DNA of 52,258 bases. It comes from an uncultured Collinsella sp. (GTDB lineage: Bacteria; Actinomycetota; Coriobacteriia; Coriobacteriales; Coriobacteriaceae). The stretch covers positions 1-52,258 of the forward strand of contig CATXWM010000012.1 in the NCBI GenBank assembly GCA_958403205.1, given 5' to 3'. Made by a program: the position numbers and the translations under genes. The notes beneath the pieces are model-generated. The model made no database searches and was not told the DNA's origin. It saw nothing but the letters and a program-made list of their open reading frames with translations. Positions 35,117 through 43,345 of this stretch are shown here, one piece after another (position 1 is the stretch's first letter; every line of letters starts with the position of its first letter).

Positions 35117-36361
35117 CTACGCCCTCGCCCGCTTGCGCTCCCAGCGAGCCAACTTAATCGTCACCAGCGTGAGCGCCCAGGCCACAAGCGAGAACGCCGC
35201 GCCCACTGCGCCCACGCACGCAATGCCAACGCTGCTTACCACGGTGCCGCCCACTGCGGTGCCAAACGAGATGCCGACGTTAAACGCCATGGGCTCAACC
35301 GAACTTGCGAGAACCATCGACTTGGGGTGGCGGCTGCGTGCCACATCCATAAAGTGTGTGATGCACGACACCGAGAACAGGTACATGAGCAGCGCCAAGC
35401 TAAAGACAAAGACCAGCGCGAGCGGCATGGCGCCGCCCACGGCAAACAGCCCGAGTAACGCCGCAGCCTGCAGCACAAACGTCACAAGCAGCGCCTTCAT
35501 GCCAAAGCGCGCATCGATCCATCCGCCCAGGATGTTCGAGATCAGGCAGAACACGCCGTAGGCCATAAGCGTGGTGCTCGCCTGAACGGTGCCCATACCC
35601 AGCACCTGCTCAAGATAAGGCGTCACGTAGCCGTAGAATACGTAGACCGAGCCCACGCCAAACAAAAAGATGAGCATGCCGGTGATGATGCTCGGTTCGC
35701 GCAGCAGCCCCGCCTGCTCGCGAAAGGTGGCAGGTTCGTCGGTTTGCCCAGCGCGCGGCATAAACATTACGAGCGCTCCGCAGATCAGAACGGCAAAGGC
35801 CAGCGTGCCGTACATGGCCACGTGCCAATCGAGTGTGTCGGCCACAAACTTGCCGATCGAAGTGACAAAGACCATTGCCACGGAAAACGCACCATATACC
35901 ACCGAGATGGCAAACGAAGTTTGCTGCGGGGACAGCAGCTCGGGGATGTACGTCACACCCACAGCGAGCAGTGCGCCAGAGACGGAGCCCAGGATGATGC
36001 GCGAGATAAACAGCACCTGGAAGTTGGGCGCCAACGCCATGACCAGGTTGCCGAGCACAAAGACGATGCTGTAGCACACGAGCAGCTGGTAGCGGCGAAA
36101 ACGTCCCGTGCTGAGCGCAAGCACCGGCGTGGCGATGGCGTAGACAAGCGCAAACACGCTGATGAGCTGGCCTGCGGTGGCAAGCGATATGCCGAGCTCC
36201 GTCGCCAGGTCGCTCTCGATGCCGATGACCACGAACTCCGAGCAGCCGAGCGAAAAACCTAACAACACGAGCAGCGCCAGGCAAAGATTGGTGCGCGCAG
36301 GTGAAAGCGCGGCGGCGGTTGACTTGCTTTTAGGCGTGGTTGCGGCGGTCAAGGCTGTCAC
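35117..36361 (-). CDS. DHA1-type MFS exporter
   Basis: 414 residues from GTG 36361; a TTG nine bases in (36352) stands at a better distance from GGAG and may be the true start. Twelve helices are visible. SLGCSEFVVIGIESDLATELGIS (about 36-58) and the loop ALSTGRFRRYQLL match the AraJ/sugar-efflux and chloramphenicol-resistance-like branch of DHA1. Such proteins export sugars, nucleosides or drugs by H+ antiport. It is a single gene with C-family and long-hairpin elements upstream. A shorter MFS remnant lies directly downstream. Confidence 0.85.
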   Translation of the reverse strand: MTALTAATTPKSKSTAAALSPARTNLCLALLVLLGFSLGCSEFVVIGIESDLATELGISLATAGQLISVFALVYAIATPVLALSTGRFRRYQLLVCYSIVFVLGNLVMALAPNFQVLFISRIILGSVSGALLAVGVTYIPELLSPQQTSFAISVVYGAFSVAMVFVTSIGKFVADTLDWHVAMYGTLAFAVLICGALVMFMPRAGQTDEPATFREQAGLLREPSIITGMLIFLFGVGSVYVFYGYVTPYLEQVLGMGTVQASTTLMAYGVFCLISNILGGWIDARFGMKALLVTFVLQAAALLGLFAVGGAMPLALVFVFSLALLMYLFSVSCITHFMDVARSRHPKSMVLASSVEPMAFNVGISFGTAVGGTVVSSVGIACVGAVGAAFSLVAWALTLVTIKLARWERKRARA

Positions 36362-36409
36362 TCCAATGTCGCATTAATAAGCGGGATTCAATCCCTGCAA
36401 CTCTAACAG

Positions 36410-36442
36410 AATGTGACAAAGAGACAGTCCCTTTGTCGCATT
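36410..36442. repeat. C-family palindrome upstream of the DHA1 exporter
   Basis: AATGTGACAAAGAGA (36410-36424) and TCCCTTTGTCGCATT (36428-36442), imperfectly paired, loop ACAGT when aligned with the others. Unlike most copies it follows no stop codon: it is upstream of a gene start in a divergent gap. Confidence 0.65.
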
Positions 36443-36462
36443 GCGCTGCCAGCCAGTCGCCC

Positions 36463-36527
36463 AAACCGTCACAACATTCGTTGAAAAACTTAAAAACGAG
36501 GAAAAGCGTCGAATGTTGTGACGGTTT
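36463..36527. repeat. 18-bp perfect hairpin in a divergent promoter region
   Basis: AAACCGTCACAACATTCG (36463-36480) and CGAATGTTGTGACGGTTT (36510-36527) pair at every position around a 29-nt A-rich loop. It lies between two divergent genes, where a terminator has no obvious use, so an operator, small RNA or mobile repeat are alternatives. Confidence 0.7.
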
Positions 36528-36613
36528 TCGTGTCCGGCGCGGGTGAGCTTCGGTGCCGTCTGGGGGTATAAGACTAGCGAGTGTTTATTTGCGAGGCCTA
36601 AGGGGCGCCCCGT

Positions 36614-37483
36614 ATGGATATCGATAACTTTGAATGGTGGTATAGCGAGGGTGAGGCTCCGGACGAGGAATGGGACGAGCCCACGCCGCGTGACGTGTCG
36701 AGCGACGAGGACGAGACCGGCAACGATGCCGCTGTCGAGCCTGACGCCGCTTCCGATGCCGCCGAGCCCCTGACCTTCGAACAAGCTTGGGCCCAAGCTG
36801 AGGCAGACGAGGCCAAGGCCGACGCTACGGCCACGCTCGGCGAGCCAGCCGACATGTCGATCTCGCCGGCAAAGACCCCGCAGCCGCGTCACACCATCGA
36901 TCCCGACAGCACGGCATCCTTCAGTATTCTCGACGTGCCCTCGCAGGGCGCTCAGGCGCCCGCGCCCACACGTCGCCCCAATCTGTCTCGCGAGGAAGAT
37001 GCAGGACGTCGCTCTCCGCTCGGCCCCATCCTTATCGCCTTCATGGCCGGCGTTATCGCATGCTCGGTAATTGGAAACGTCTGGAGTCATGTTGAACAAC
37101 AGCGAAAAGACGCCGCCAAGGTCGAGATGTCTGTCGAGCAATCGCTTGGCCGCACGCGCTCGGTTCATGTGTCGGTCGAGGTCAAGGACGGCGCGACGTG
37201 GGACACCGCGCGCGGCGACAGCCAAATGCTCATCCACATCGTGGGGCGCACGCTCAAAGGACAGATGATTGACGAGTATCAATACGTCAACTCCGCTGGC
37301 GACGGTATCGAACTCAAGCCCGGTGACTACGAGCTCACGGTCGACGAGCCGCCCGTCGCCACCGACGGCACGCGCTTCCGTGCCTCAAAGCGCATGGTCC
37401 CCGTGAGCTTTAACTCACAGGCGCCCGACACGGTCGACACCACACCGCAGGGCGGGTTTGACCTTTACGTGGATGCCCAGTAG
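36614..37483 (+). CDS. Unknown single-pass membrane protein with acidic cytoplasmic half
   Basis: 289 residues. ATG 36614 follows AAGGGGCG. Residues 1-130 are very acidic and Ala/Pro-rich (EGEAPDEEWDEPTP at the start) and should be cytoplasmic and disordered. One membrane helix (about 138-157, LGPILIAFMAGVIACSVIGN) is followed by about 130 outer residues of beta character: RSVHVSVEVKDGATW, QMLIHIVGRTLKGQMIDEYQYV and KPGDYELTVDEPPVATDGT. The outer part resembles a small beta-sandwich, but I can name no family. No operon partners. A role in the envelope is a guess from topology. Confidence 0.72.
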   Translation: MDIDNFEWWYSEGEAPDEEWDEPTPRDVSSDEDETGNDAAVEPDAASDAAEPLTFEQAWAQAEADEAKADATATLGEPADMSISPAKTPQPRHTIDPDSTASFSILDVPSQGAQAPAPTRRPNLSREEDAGRRSPLGPILIAFMAGVIACSVIGNVWSHVEQQRKDAAKVEMSVEQSLGRTRSVHVSVEVKDGATWDTARGDSQMLIHIVGRTLKGQMIDEYQYVNSAGDGIELKPGDYELTVDEPPVATDGTRFRASKRMVPVSFNSQAPDTVDTTPQGGFDLYVDAQ

Positions 37484-37553
37484 GCGCTCGCCACTCATTC
37501 CGCTATGGCTACTCAATAATCGCCTGCCGTCCCGTCTCGCCGCCAAGAGTGGG

Positions 37554-37576
37554 ACAATAGCCCTCGACACTATTGT
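37554..37576. promoter_or_regulatory. Dyad upstream of the aldose epimerase
   Basis: ACAATAG (37554-37560) and CTATTGT (37570-37576) form a perfect 7-bp dyad with a 9-nt spacer, ending 20 nt before the start codon and just before GGAGG. It may be an operator or a leader stem that could mask the ribosome-binding site. Confidence 0.45.
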
Positions 37577-37596
37577 TTACTTTTGGAGGAAGTAGC

Positions 37597-38490
37597 ATGT
37601 CTACTGTCACTACCATCAAGCGCGGTGGCCTCACCGCGGCCATCGATTCCATGGGTGCCCAGCTCACGAGCCTTGCCCTCAACGGCAACGAGTATCTGTG
37701 GCAGGGTAACCCCGCCTTTTGGGGCAAGCATGCGCCCATCCTGTTCCCCATTGTGGGCTCGCTGCGCAACAACACGGCGACGTCTGCGGCCGGCACCTGC
37801 GAGATGCCGCGCCACGGACTCGCACGCATCGTCGAGCACAAGCTGGTCGAGGTTTCGGAGGACGGCTCCTCGGTAACTTACGAGATCACCGACACGCCCG
37901 AGTCGCTCAAGGCCTTCCCGTTCCACTTTAAGCTCAACATGACCTATGCCCTGACTGGCGACGCCACCCTCACGCAGACCTTTGCCGTCACCAACACCGG
38001 CGACGTGGACCTGCCGTTCTCGGTGGGTGGCCACCCAGCATTTAACGTGCCCGCCCCCGGTGCCGAGGACGAGGCGTTCGAGGATTACGAGCTGGCATTT
38101 ACCGAGGATTGGACCAACGAGGCCCCCATCATCACGCCCGATGGCCTCATGACGTTCGAGGGCAGCTACAAGGCTCCCGATAACTCGGACGTGCTACCCA
38201 TTACGCACCGCAGCTTCGATAACGATGCCATCATGTTCACCGATGTCCCGGGCTCCACGCTCACACTGCGCGGCCGCAAGTCGGGCCACGGCGTCAAGAT
38301 CGACTTTGAGGGCTTTAAGTACATCGGCGTGTGGTCTGCCGCCAACGACGCTCCGTTTGTGGCGCTCGAGCCCTGGACCGGTCACACCACCATGGACACC
38401 GAGGACGACGTCTTTGAGCACAAGGCCAACACCATCACCCTGGCCCCCGGCGCTACCGATAAACGTAGCTTTAGCGTCACCTTGTTCTAG
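37597..38490 (+). CDS. Aldose 1-epimerase family protein (LacX-like)
   Basis: 297 residues; ATG 37597 lies 7 nt after GGAGGAAG. The galactose-mutarotase-like beta fold is seen in LTSLALNGNEYLWQGNPAFWGKHAPILFPIVG (about 25-55), PRHGLAR (about 73), PFSVGGHPAFNVP with the conserved His (about 147-160), and the C-terminal EPWTGHTTMD. The family interconverts alpha and beta anomers of hexoses. The shorter LacX/YeaD-like branch also includes hexose-phosphate epimerases. It is monocistronic, and an A-family two-hairpin element begins one base after the stop codon. Confidence 0.85.
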   Translation: MSTVTTIKRGGLTAAIDSMGAQLTSLALNGNEYLWQGNPAFWGKHAPILFPIVGSLRNNTATSAAGTCEMPRHGLARIVEHKLVEVSEDGSSVTYEITDTPESLKAFPFHFKLNMTYALTGDATLTQTFAVTNTGDVDLPFSVGGHPAFNVPAPGAEDEAFEDYELAFTEDWTNEAPIITPDGLMTFEGSYKAPDNSDVLPITHRSFDNDAIMFTDVPGSTLTLRGRKSGHGVKIDFEGFKYIGVWSAANDAPFVALEPWTGHTTMDTEDDVFEHKANTITLAPGATDKRSFSVTLF

Positions 38491-38491
38491 A

Positions 38492-38632
38492 GGTTCCGCC
38501 GTTCTAACGAACGGCGGACCGGTCGACGCTGCGCGCCACCCAGAGCGACAATTTGTCATTCAAAAGGCATGGCATGACCAGAAGGTCTATGCCGTGCCTT
38601 TTTCATGCCAACTTGTTCGCTCTGGGCGGCGC
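38492..38632. repeat. A-family two-hairpin element, copy 2
   Basis: Hairpin 1: GGTTCCGCCGTTC (38492-38504, one bulged T), loop TAAC, GAACGGCGGACC (38509-38520). The linker TCGACGCTGC is kept. Hairpin 2: GCGCCACCCAGAGCGA (38533-38548) with TCGCTCTGGGCGGCGC (38617-38632), one mismatch. The inner stem AAAAGGCATGGCAT/ATGCCGTGCCTTTT has a single G-U pair. It starts right after the epimerase stop codon. The remaining gap to 38770 holds no gene or clear promoter. Confidence 0.82.
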
Positions 38633-38770
38633 TCGCTGGCATTGCCAAAACATCGACGCTCCCAATGACTACCGTGTGTCTATTAATTTTTCGAGCTTGT
38701 GCTGTGCTGCTGGTCGCTGGCGTATATCCTGTTAAGTCGTCAGCATACGATTCAACAGGGAAGGCAGATT

Positions 38771-39697
38771 ATGCATTCTCCCCATCAACGCGACGCGCAT
38801 CCACAGCCGGTATGCAGCCGTCGCATCTTTTTGGGTAGCGCTCTCGCTGCGAGCGCTACTGTCGTCGCCGGCGCACTTGCCGGTTGCCAGCGCCCCTCCA
38901 CGCTGGAAGTAGTTCAGCCCACGACGGGTGGCGGTCGCGACGACCTGTCCGATTCCGTTATCGGCAAGGACAAGATCCGCATTGGCATGGAGGCGGCCTA
39001 CGCCCCGTACAACTGGCAGGTCTCCGAAGCCAGCGAGTACACCATCCCCATCGACAACGTGCAGGGCGCCTATGCCGATGGCTACGACGTGCAGATCGCC
39101 AAGGTCGTCTGCAAGGCCCTCGGCGGCGAGCCCGTTGCCGTCAAGCAGAGCTTCTCGGGTCTTATCGATTCGCTCAACAACGGCCAGATCGACCTCATCA
39201 TTGCCGGCATGAGCGCCACGCCCGAGCGCGAGGAGTCCGTCGGCTTTTCCGACCCGTACTTCATTGGCTACTTTGGCCTGTTCGTAAAAGAGGGTTCCCC
39301 CTACCAAAACGCCACCAAGCTCAGCGACTTCAGTGGCGCCACGGTGCTCGGCCAAAAGGACACCATGCTCGATACCGTTATCGACGAGATTCCGGGCGTT
39401 GTGCACAAAAACCCGGTCGATTCGGTTCCCACGGTGTTCTCGAACCTGCTGCAGGGCACGTGCGACGCCGTGACCTACAACACCGAAAACGAGAAGGGCT
39501 ATATGGCCCAAAATCCCGGTATCGTCCCCATCCATTTTGCCGAGGGCGAGGGCTTTAAGCAGGAGGTCGCGGCAAATGTCGGTTGCCGCAAGGGCTCGGA
39601 CAAGCTGCTTAAGCTCATCGATAAGACGCTCAAGGGCATTAGCCAGGAGGAGCGCGACCAGATGTGGGACGCGTGCCTCGACCGTCAGCCGGCATAG
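38771..39697 (+). CDS. Amino-acid ABC transporter, substrate-binding lipoprotein
   Basis: 308 residues. ATG 38771 follows AGGGAAGG; 24 upstream codons lack such a site and are rejected. The signal peptide carries a twin arginine (SRRIFLG, 17-22), a hydrophobic run and the lipobox LAGC with Cys39, so it is probably a Tat- or Sec-exported lipoprotein. The mature part is a type II periplasmic-binding fold of the polar amino-acid family: GKDKIRIGMEAAYAPYNWQ, DGYDVQIAKVVCKALGGEP, IIAGMSATPEREESVGFSDPYF, and a C-terminal GSDKLLKLIDKTL. It is the first gene of an importer operon, 9 nt before the permease. Confidence 0.9.
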   Translation: MHSPHQRDAHPQPVCSRRIFLGSALAASATVVAGALAGCQRPSTLEVVQPTTGGGRDDLSDSVIGKDKIRIGMEAAYAPYNWQVSEASEYTIPIDNVQGAYADGYDVQIAKVVCKALGGEPVAVKQSFSGLIDSLNNGQIDLIIAGMSATPEREESVGFSDPYFIGYFGLFVKEGSPYQNATKLSDFSGATVLGQKDTMLDTVIDEIPGVVHKNPVDSVPTVFSNLLQGTCDAVTYNTENEKGYMAQNPGIVPIHFAEGEGFKQEVAANVGCRKGSDKLLKLIDKTLKGISQEERDQMWDACLDRQPA

Positions 39698-39706
39698 GGA
39701 GGCAGC

Positions 39707-40855
39707 ATGAAAACCATTAATCGCCTGGCCTCCTTTATCAAGGCCGACCACCGTTATGTCTACCTGGGCACGAGCGTTATCGCGGCACTCGGCCTGGCCG
39801 CGAGCCAGCGCAACCCCACGCCGCTGAGCTTCTTGGCCCCCACGGGCGTGTTCCAAGATTGCCTTTGGGCGATTCTTTGGGCCTGGCTCGTCGTGTCGGC
39901 GGCGGCGCTGGTCACCAAGCTTATGCACTGGAGCGACTATCGCGAGAAGTCGCCGTTCGCGTCCGATCGCTTCCGCCGCGGCGCGCGTATGGGCAGCTAC
40001 GTCGTGGTTGCCATCGCGGCAATCTTCTTTATCGACCGCTGCGTTATGTCGTTTATCGATCTGGTGCGGGTGAGCATTGTCTCGGACTCCAATCCCAGCG
40101 ACTTTCTGTCGAGCCTGGTCTACATGACCTACAAGAGTGGCGACTTCTTTATCCGCGGCATTCAGATCACCATCGCGCTCGCGTTTTTTGGCACCATCAT
40201 CGCCTTCTTCCTGGCGCTGTTGCTGGTGTTCCTGCGTATCCAGACGTTCGACCGCGTGGACAATGACCTCACGCGCTTCTTTAAGAGCATCGGCCGAGGC
40301 TTTGCGACCGTCTACTCCACCATCGTACGCGGCACGCCCATGATGGTGCAGGGCCTGCTCATCTACTACGCGGGCTTTACCGTTCTGCGCGGCATGGGCT
40401 TCGAGACGGCGCAGGCCAACCAGATCTGGAGCACCTTTACCGCGGGCCTCGTCACCATTTCGCTCAACTCCACCGCCTATATGATGGAGGTCCTGCGCGG
40501 CGGCATCGAGTCCATCGACCCCGGCCAGGCCGAGGCGGCGCGATCGCTGGGCCTGTCGCAGTGGCAGGCCATGCGCAAAGTCGTGTTCCCCCAGGGCATT
40601 AAAAACGCGATTCCGGCGCTCACCAACGAGCTCATCATCAACATCAAGGATTCGTCGGTGCTCTCGGTCATCGGCGTGTTCGACCTTATGTACGCTACTA
40701 CCACGGTCGCTGGCGTGTACTATCGCCAGATGGAAGTCTACTGCGTGGCGCTCGTGGTCTACCTGATCCTGACGCTCGTGGCGAGCCGCCTGCTCGAGGC
40801 CTTTGGCAAAAAGCTCGGTGCCGAGGCTCCGGCCACGCTGCCCAGCTCCAACTAG
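39707..40855 (+). CDS. Amino-acid ABC transporter permease
   Basis: 382 residues; ATG 39707 follows GGGAGGCAG. This is longer than usual (about 220-250): about 130 extra N-terminal residues carry three more helices. The permease core begins near residue 145 (FFIRGIQITIALAFFGTIIAFFLAL). The His/Glu/Gln/Arg/opine family signature is RGTPMMVQGLLIYY, and the EAA loop that contacts the ATPase is EAARSLGLSQWQAMRKVVFPQGIKNAIPAL. It sits between the lipoprotein and ATPase genes with gaps of 9 and 22 nt. Confidence 0.9.
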   Translation: MKTINRLASFIKADHRYVYLGTSVIAALGLAASQRNPTPLSFLAPTGVFQDCLWAILWAWLVVSAAALVTKLMHWSDYREKSPFASDRFRRGARMGSYVVVAIAAIFFIDRCVMSFIDLVRVSIVSDSNPSDFLSSLVYMTYKSGDFFIRGIQITIALAFFGTIIAFFLALLLVFLRIQTFDRVDNDLTRFFKSIGRGFATVYSTIVRGTPMMVQGLLIYYAGFTVLRGMGFETAQANQIWSTFTAGLVTISLNSTAYMMEVLRGGIESIDPGQAEAARSLGLSQWQAMRKVVFPQGIKNAIPALTNELIINIKDSSVLSVIGVFDLMYATTTVAGVYYRQMEVYCVALVVYLILTLVASRLLEAFGKKLGAEAPATLPSSN

Positions 40856-40877
40856 GCGCAAGACGAGGAGATTCATC

Positions 40878-41660
40878 ATGGCAGATACCGTTACTACCGG
40901 CGCTGCGGCCGCGCAAACCAAAGAGCCGCTCATCCGCGTTGAGGGCCTGCGCAAGAGCTTTGGCTCGCTCGAGGTGCTCAAGGGCATCGACCTGGCCGTT
41001 AGCCCCGGCGAGGTCGTCACCATCATCGGCGCCTCGGGCTCGGGTAAGTCGACGCTGCTGCGTTGCCTCAACCTGCTCGAGACCCCGGACGCGGGCCACA
41101 TCTGGTTCCACGGCCAGGACCTCACGGCCGAGCGCTGCAACATCAACAAGCTGCGCGAGGACATCGGCATGGTGTTCCAGGGCTTTAACCTGTTCAACAA
41201 CATGGACGTGCTCGACAACTGTACGCTCGCGCCCGTCACGCTCAAAAAGATGAGCAAGGCCGAGGCCGAGAAGGTCGCGCTAGAGCATCTGGCAAGCGTG
41301 GGACTCGAAAAGTTCGCACACGCCGCCGTGGGTCGCCTGTCCGGCGGCCAAAAGCAGCGCGTGGCCATCGCCCGCGCCTTGTGCATGAACCCGCAAATCA
41401 TGCTGTTCGACGAGCCGACCTCTGCGCTCGACCCCGAGATCGTGGGAGAGGTGCTCGAGGTCATGCGCAAGCTCGCCGCCGACGGCATGACCATGGTCGT
41501 CGTCACGCACGAGATGGCTTTTGCCCGCACGGTGTCCGACCGCGTGGTCTTTATGGACAAGGGCGTGGTGCTCGAGGACGCCGCGCCGGCTGAGCTCTTC
41601 GGCAATCCCAAGCACCAGCGCACCCGCGAGTTCCTCTCGCGTTATCTCAACGACAAATAA
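40878..41660 (+). CDS. Amino-acid ABC transporter, ATP-binding subunit
   Basis: 260 residues. ATG 40878 after GAGGAG is chosen; the frame is open into the permease gene but those codons are a shadow. Walker A is GASGSGKST, Q-loop MVFQGFNLFNNM, signature RLSGGQKQR, Walker B IMLFDEPTSALD and H-loop VVTHEMAFA. Length and motifs match GlnQ/HisP-type ATPases. It drives uptake through the preceding permease and lipoprotein. A C-family palindrome 8 nt after the stop probably ends the operon, although the peptidase gene follows closely. Confidence 0.93.
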   Translation: MADTVTTGAAAAQTKEPLIRVEGLRKSFGSLEVLKGIDLAVSPGEVVTIIGASGSGKSTLLRCLNLLETPDAGHIWFHGQDLTAERCNINKLREDIGMVFQGFNLFNNMDVLDNCTLAPVTLKKMSKAEAEKVALEHLASVGLEKFAHAAVGRLSGGQKQRVAIARALCMNPQIMLFDEPTSALDPEIVGEVLEVMRKLAADGMTMVVVTHEMAFARTVSDRVVFMDKGVVLEDAAPAELFGNPKHQRTREFLSRYLNDK

Positions 41661-41668
41661 TGCAAGCG

Positions 41669-41701
41669 AACGTGGCAAAGGGACCGCCTCTTTGCCACGT
41701 T
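41669..41701. terminator. C-family palindrome after the importer operon
   Basis: AACGTGGCAAAG (41669-41680) and CTTTGCCACGTT (41690-41701) pair perfectly over 12 bp and are followed by ATTTTT. This is the most terminator-like member of the family. Confidence 0.8.
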
Positions 41702-41717
41702 ATTTTTGGAGGAAGGC

Positions 41718-43145
41718 ATGGCCGAGGTTTGGCGCTTCTTTGCGCACGAGGATGATTTTGCCGATATCGATGAGGTCGGCGCGTGCGAGCGCCTGGGCCG
41801 CGTGCTGTCGTTTCCGACGATTTCGAGCATGGATGCCCAGACGGTGGACTGGCAGGCGTTTGACGACCTGCGCGCCTATATGCAGCAGGGCTGGCCGCGC
41901 GTGTTTGCGACGGGCGAGGTCGAGCTCATCGACCATTCGCTGCTCGTGACGCTTGCCGGCACCGACCCCGCCCTCAAGCCGGTCATGCTCATGGGCCACA
42001 TGGACGTGGTTCCCGTGGTGCCGGGCACCGAGACGGACTGGACGCACGATCCCTTTAGCGGACATGTGGACGACACCTACATTTGGGGTCGCGGCGCCAT
42101 CGATATGAAAGACCAGGTCGCAGGCATTCTCGAGGCAGTTGAGTATGCGCTCGCGCACGGCTGGGAGCACAAGCACACGCTGCTCCTGGCCTTTGGCCAG
42201 GACGAGGAGACGACGCAGTACGGCGCAGGCGCCATCGGCCGCGCGCTCGAGGAGCGCGGCATTGAGCTTGAGTACCTGATCGACGAGGGTGACTATCGTA
42301 TCGTTCCGGCTGCCGAGTACGGCACAGGTGAGGGTTGGCTTATGCATGCCGATCTTGCCGAGAAGGGCTATGCCGATATCGTACTCAAGACGAGAAGCGA
42401 AGGCGGGCATTCTTCCAACCCTTACGGTGGCACGTCGCTCGAAGTGCTCAGCCGCGCCATTGCCGCGATCTGCGATATCGAGTGGCCGGCGCGTGTGACC
42501 GATTTGCTTGCCGCGCAGCTCGTCGAGCTGGGGCTTTATACCGCAGACGAGATTGCTGCCAGCAAGGATGCCATCGTGCGCGACTGCCTCGCCAGCAAAA
42601 AGCTGTACCCGCTTGTGACCACCACCTGCGCGCCCACGCAAATCGAAGGCGGCAGTACCGGTGCCAACGTAATGCCGCAGGATATGTGGGCCAATATCAA
42701 CTTCCGCATGCTCGAGGGTACGAGCGTGGCCGATGTCGTGGCCTGCTGCCGCGAGGCCGTTGCCGCCGCTGGGCTCGCTGGCCGAGTCGAGATCGAGCTG
42801 GGCCCCGGCAGCTCCGAGCCCTCGCCATCCCCGCGCGTGGGCGGTCCGGGGCTCGAGGCCGTCCGCGCCATCGCCGCCCGCTATTTCCGTGATCCCAAGG
42901 GGACGGAGGAAAACGGATCGTCTGCGGTGGGCCAAGAGCCGATGAGCATCGTGCCCTCGACCGTGATTGGTGCAACCGATGCCGCCAACTACCAGCGCAT
43001 TTGCCACGAGTGTATCCGTTTCTCCGCCTTCGTGGTCGACGATGACGAATGCGACCGCGGCGTCCACGGCACCAACGAGCGCATCACCCGTCGCGCCTAC
43101 CTCCAAGGCATCCGCTTCCTCATCGCCCTGCTCCACACGCTCTAG
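41718..43145 (+). CDS. M20-family metallopeptidase
   Basis: 475 residues; ATG 41718 follows GGAGGAAG, and the TTG at 41706 overlaps that site and is rejected. Zn ligands and catalytic residues are visible: MGHMDVVP with His94, GRGAIDMKD with the bridging Asp, and the general-base Glu pair in FGQDEETT. A dimerisation lid follows (about 215-370). It resembles the carboxypeptidase PM20D1-like branch. Next to an amino-acid importer, a role in trimming peptides or N-acyl amino acids is likely. Bases 42890-42929, encoding DPKGTEENGSSAVG, match a non-coding repeat at 31249. A split palindrome begins just after the stop codon. Confidence 0.88.
   Translation: MAEVWRFFAHEDDFADIDEVGACERLGRVLSFPTISSMDAQTVDWQAFDDLRAYMQQGWPRVFATGEVELIDHSLLVTLAGTDPALKPVMLMGHMDVVPVVPGTETDWTHDPFSGHVDDTYIWGRGAIDMKDQVAGILEAVEYALAHGWEHKHTLLLAFGQDEETTQYGAGAIGRALEERGIELEYLIDEGDYRIVPAAEYGTGEGWLMHADLAEKGYADIVLKTRSEGGHSSNPYGGTSLEVLSRAIAAICDIEWPARVTDLLAAQLVELGLYTADEIAASKDAIVRDCLASKKLYPLVTTTCAPTQIEGGSTGANVMPQDMWANINFRMLEGTSVADVVACCREAVAAAGLAGRVEIELGPGSSEPSPSPRVGGPGLEAVRAIAARYFRDPKGTEENGSSAVGQEPMSIVPSTVIGATDAANYQRICHECIRFSAFVVDDDECDRGVHGTNERITRRAYLQGIRFLIALLHTL
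42890..42929. repeat. Coding copy of a short intergenic repeat
   Basis: TGATCC, three variable bases, GGGGACGGAGGAAAACG, a near-match ATC segment and TGCGGTG, in frame within the M20 gene. It matches 31249-31294 except for a few substitutions and a 6-7 nt gap. Codon content here (GGG, AGG-like strings) differs from the C-ending codons around it. Confidence 0.55.
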
Positions 43146-43164
43146 AATGTGACAAAGGGACTGA
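43146..43164. repeat. Left half of a split C-family palindrome
   Basis: AATGTGACAAAGGGACTGA starts right after the M20 stop codon and matches the left arm and loop of the family, but no right arm follows. The matching right arm is at 50781-50800, beyond the giant adhesin gene. GACTGA is present at both junctions (43159-43164 and 50781-50786). Confidence 0.75.
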
Positions 43165-43345
43165 GCCGGCAACTGGCAACCGGTTTCATCGGTAATGAGA
43201 TAAAAACTGTCATAGAAAAAGACTAAGATATCTTAAGAGACACATGCTGGGGTTGGTATTCCATGAACGACTGCGGGCATGTGCCAGACTGCCTCGGCCC
43301 CCGGGGAGCGCCCGGGCAGGTCGCCGTGTGACTGGGGAGGAAATT

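Noticed and set aside
38732..41623. 963-residue open frame on the minus strand
   Set aside because: It runs antisense to three clear ABC-transporter genes; high-GC codon bias opens this frame. No domain or ribosome-binding site.
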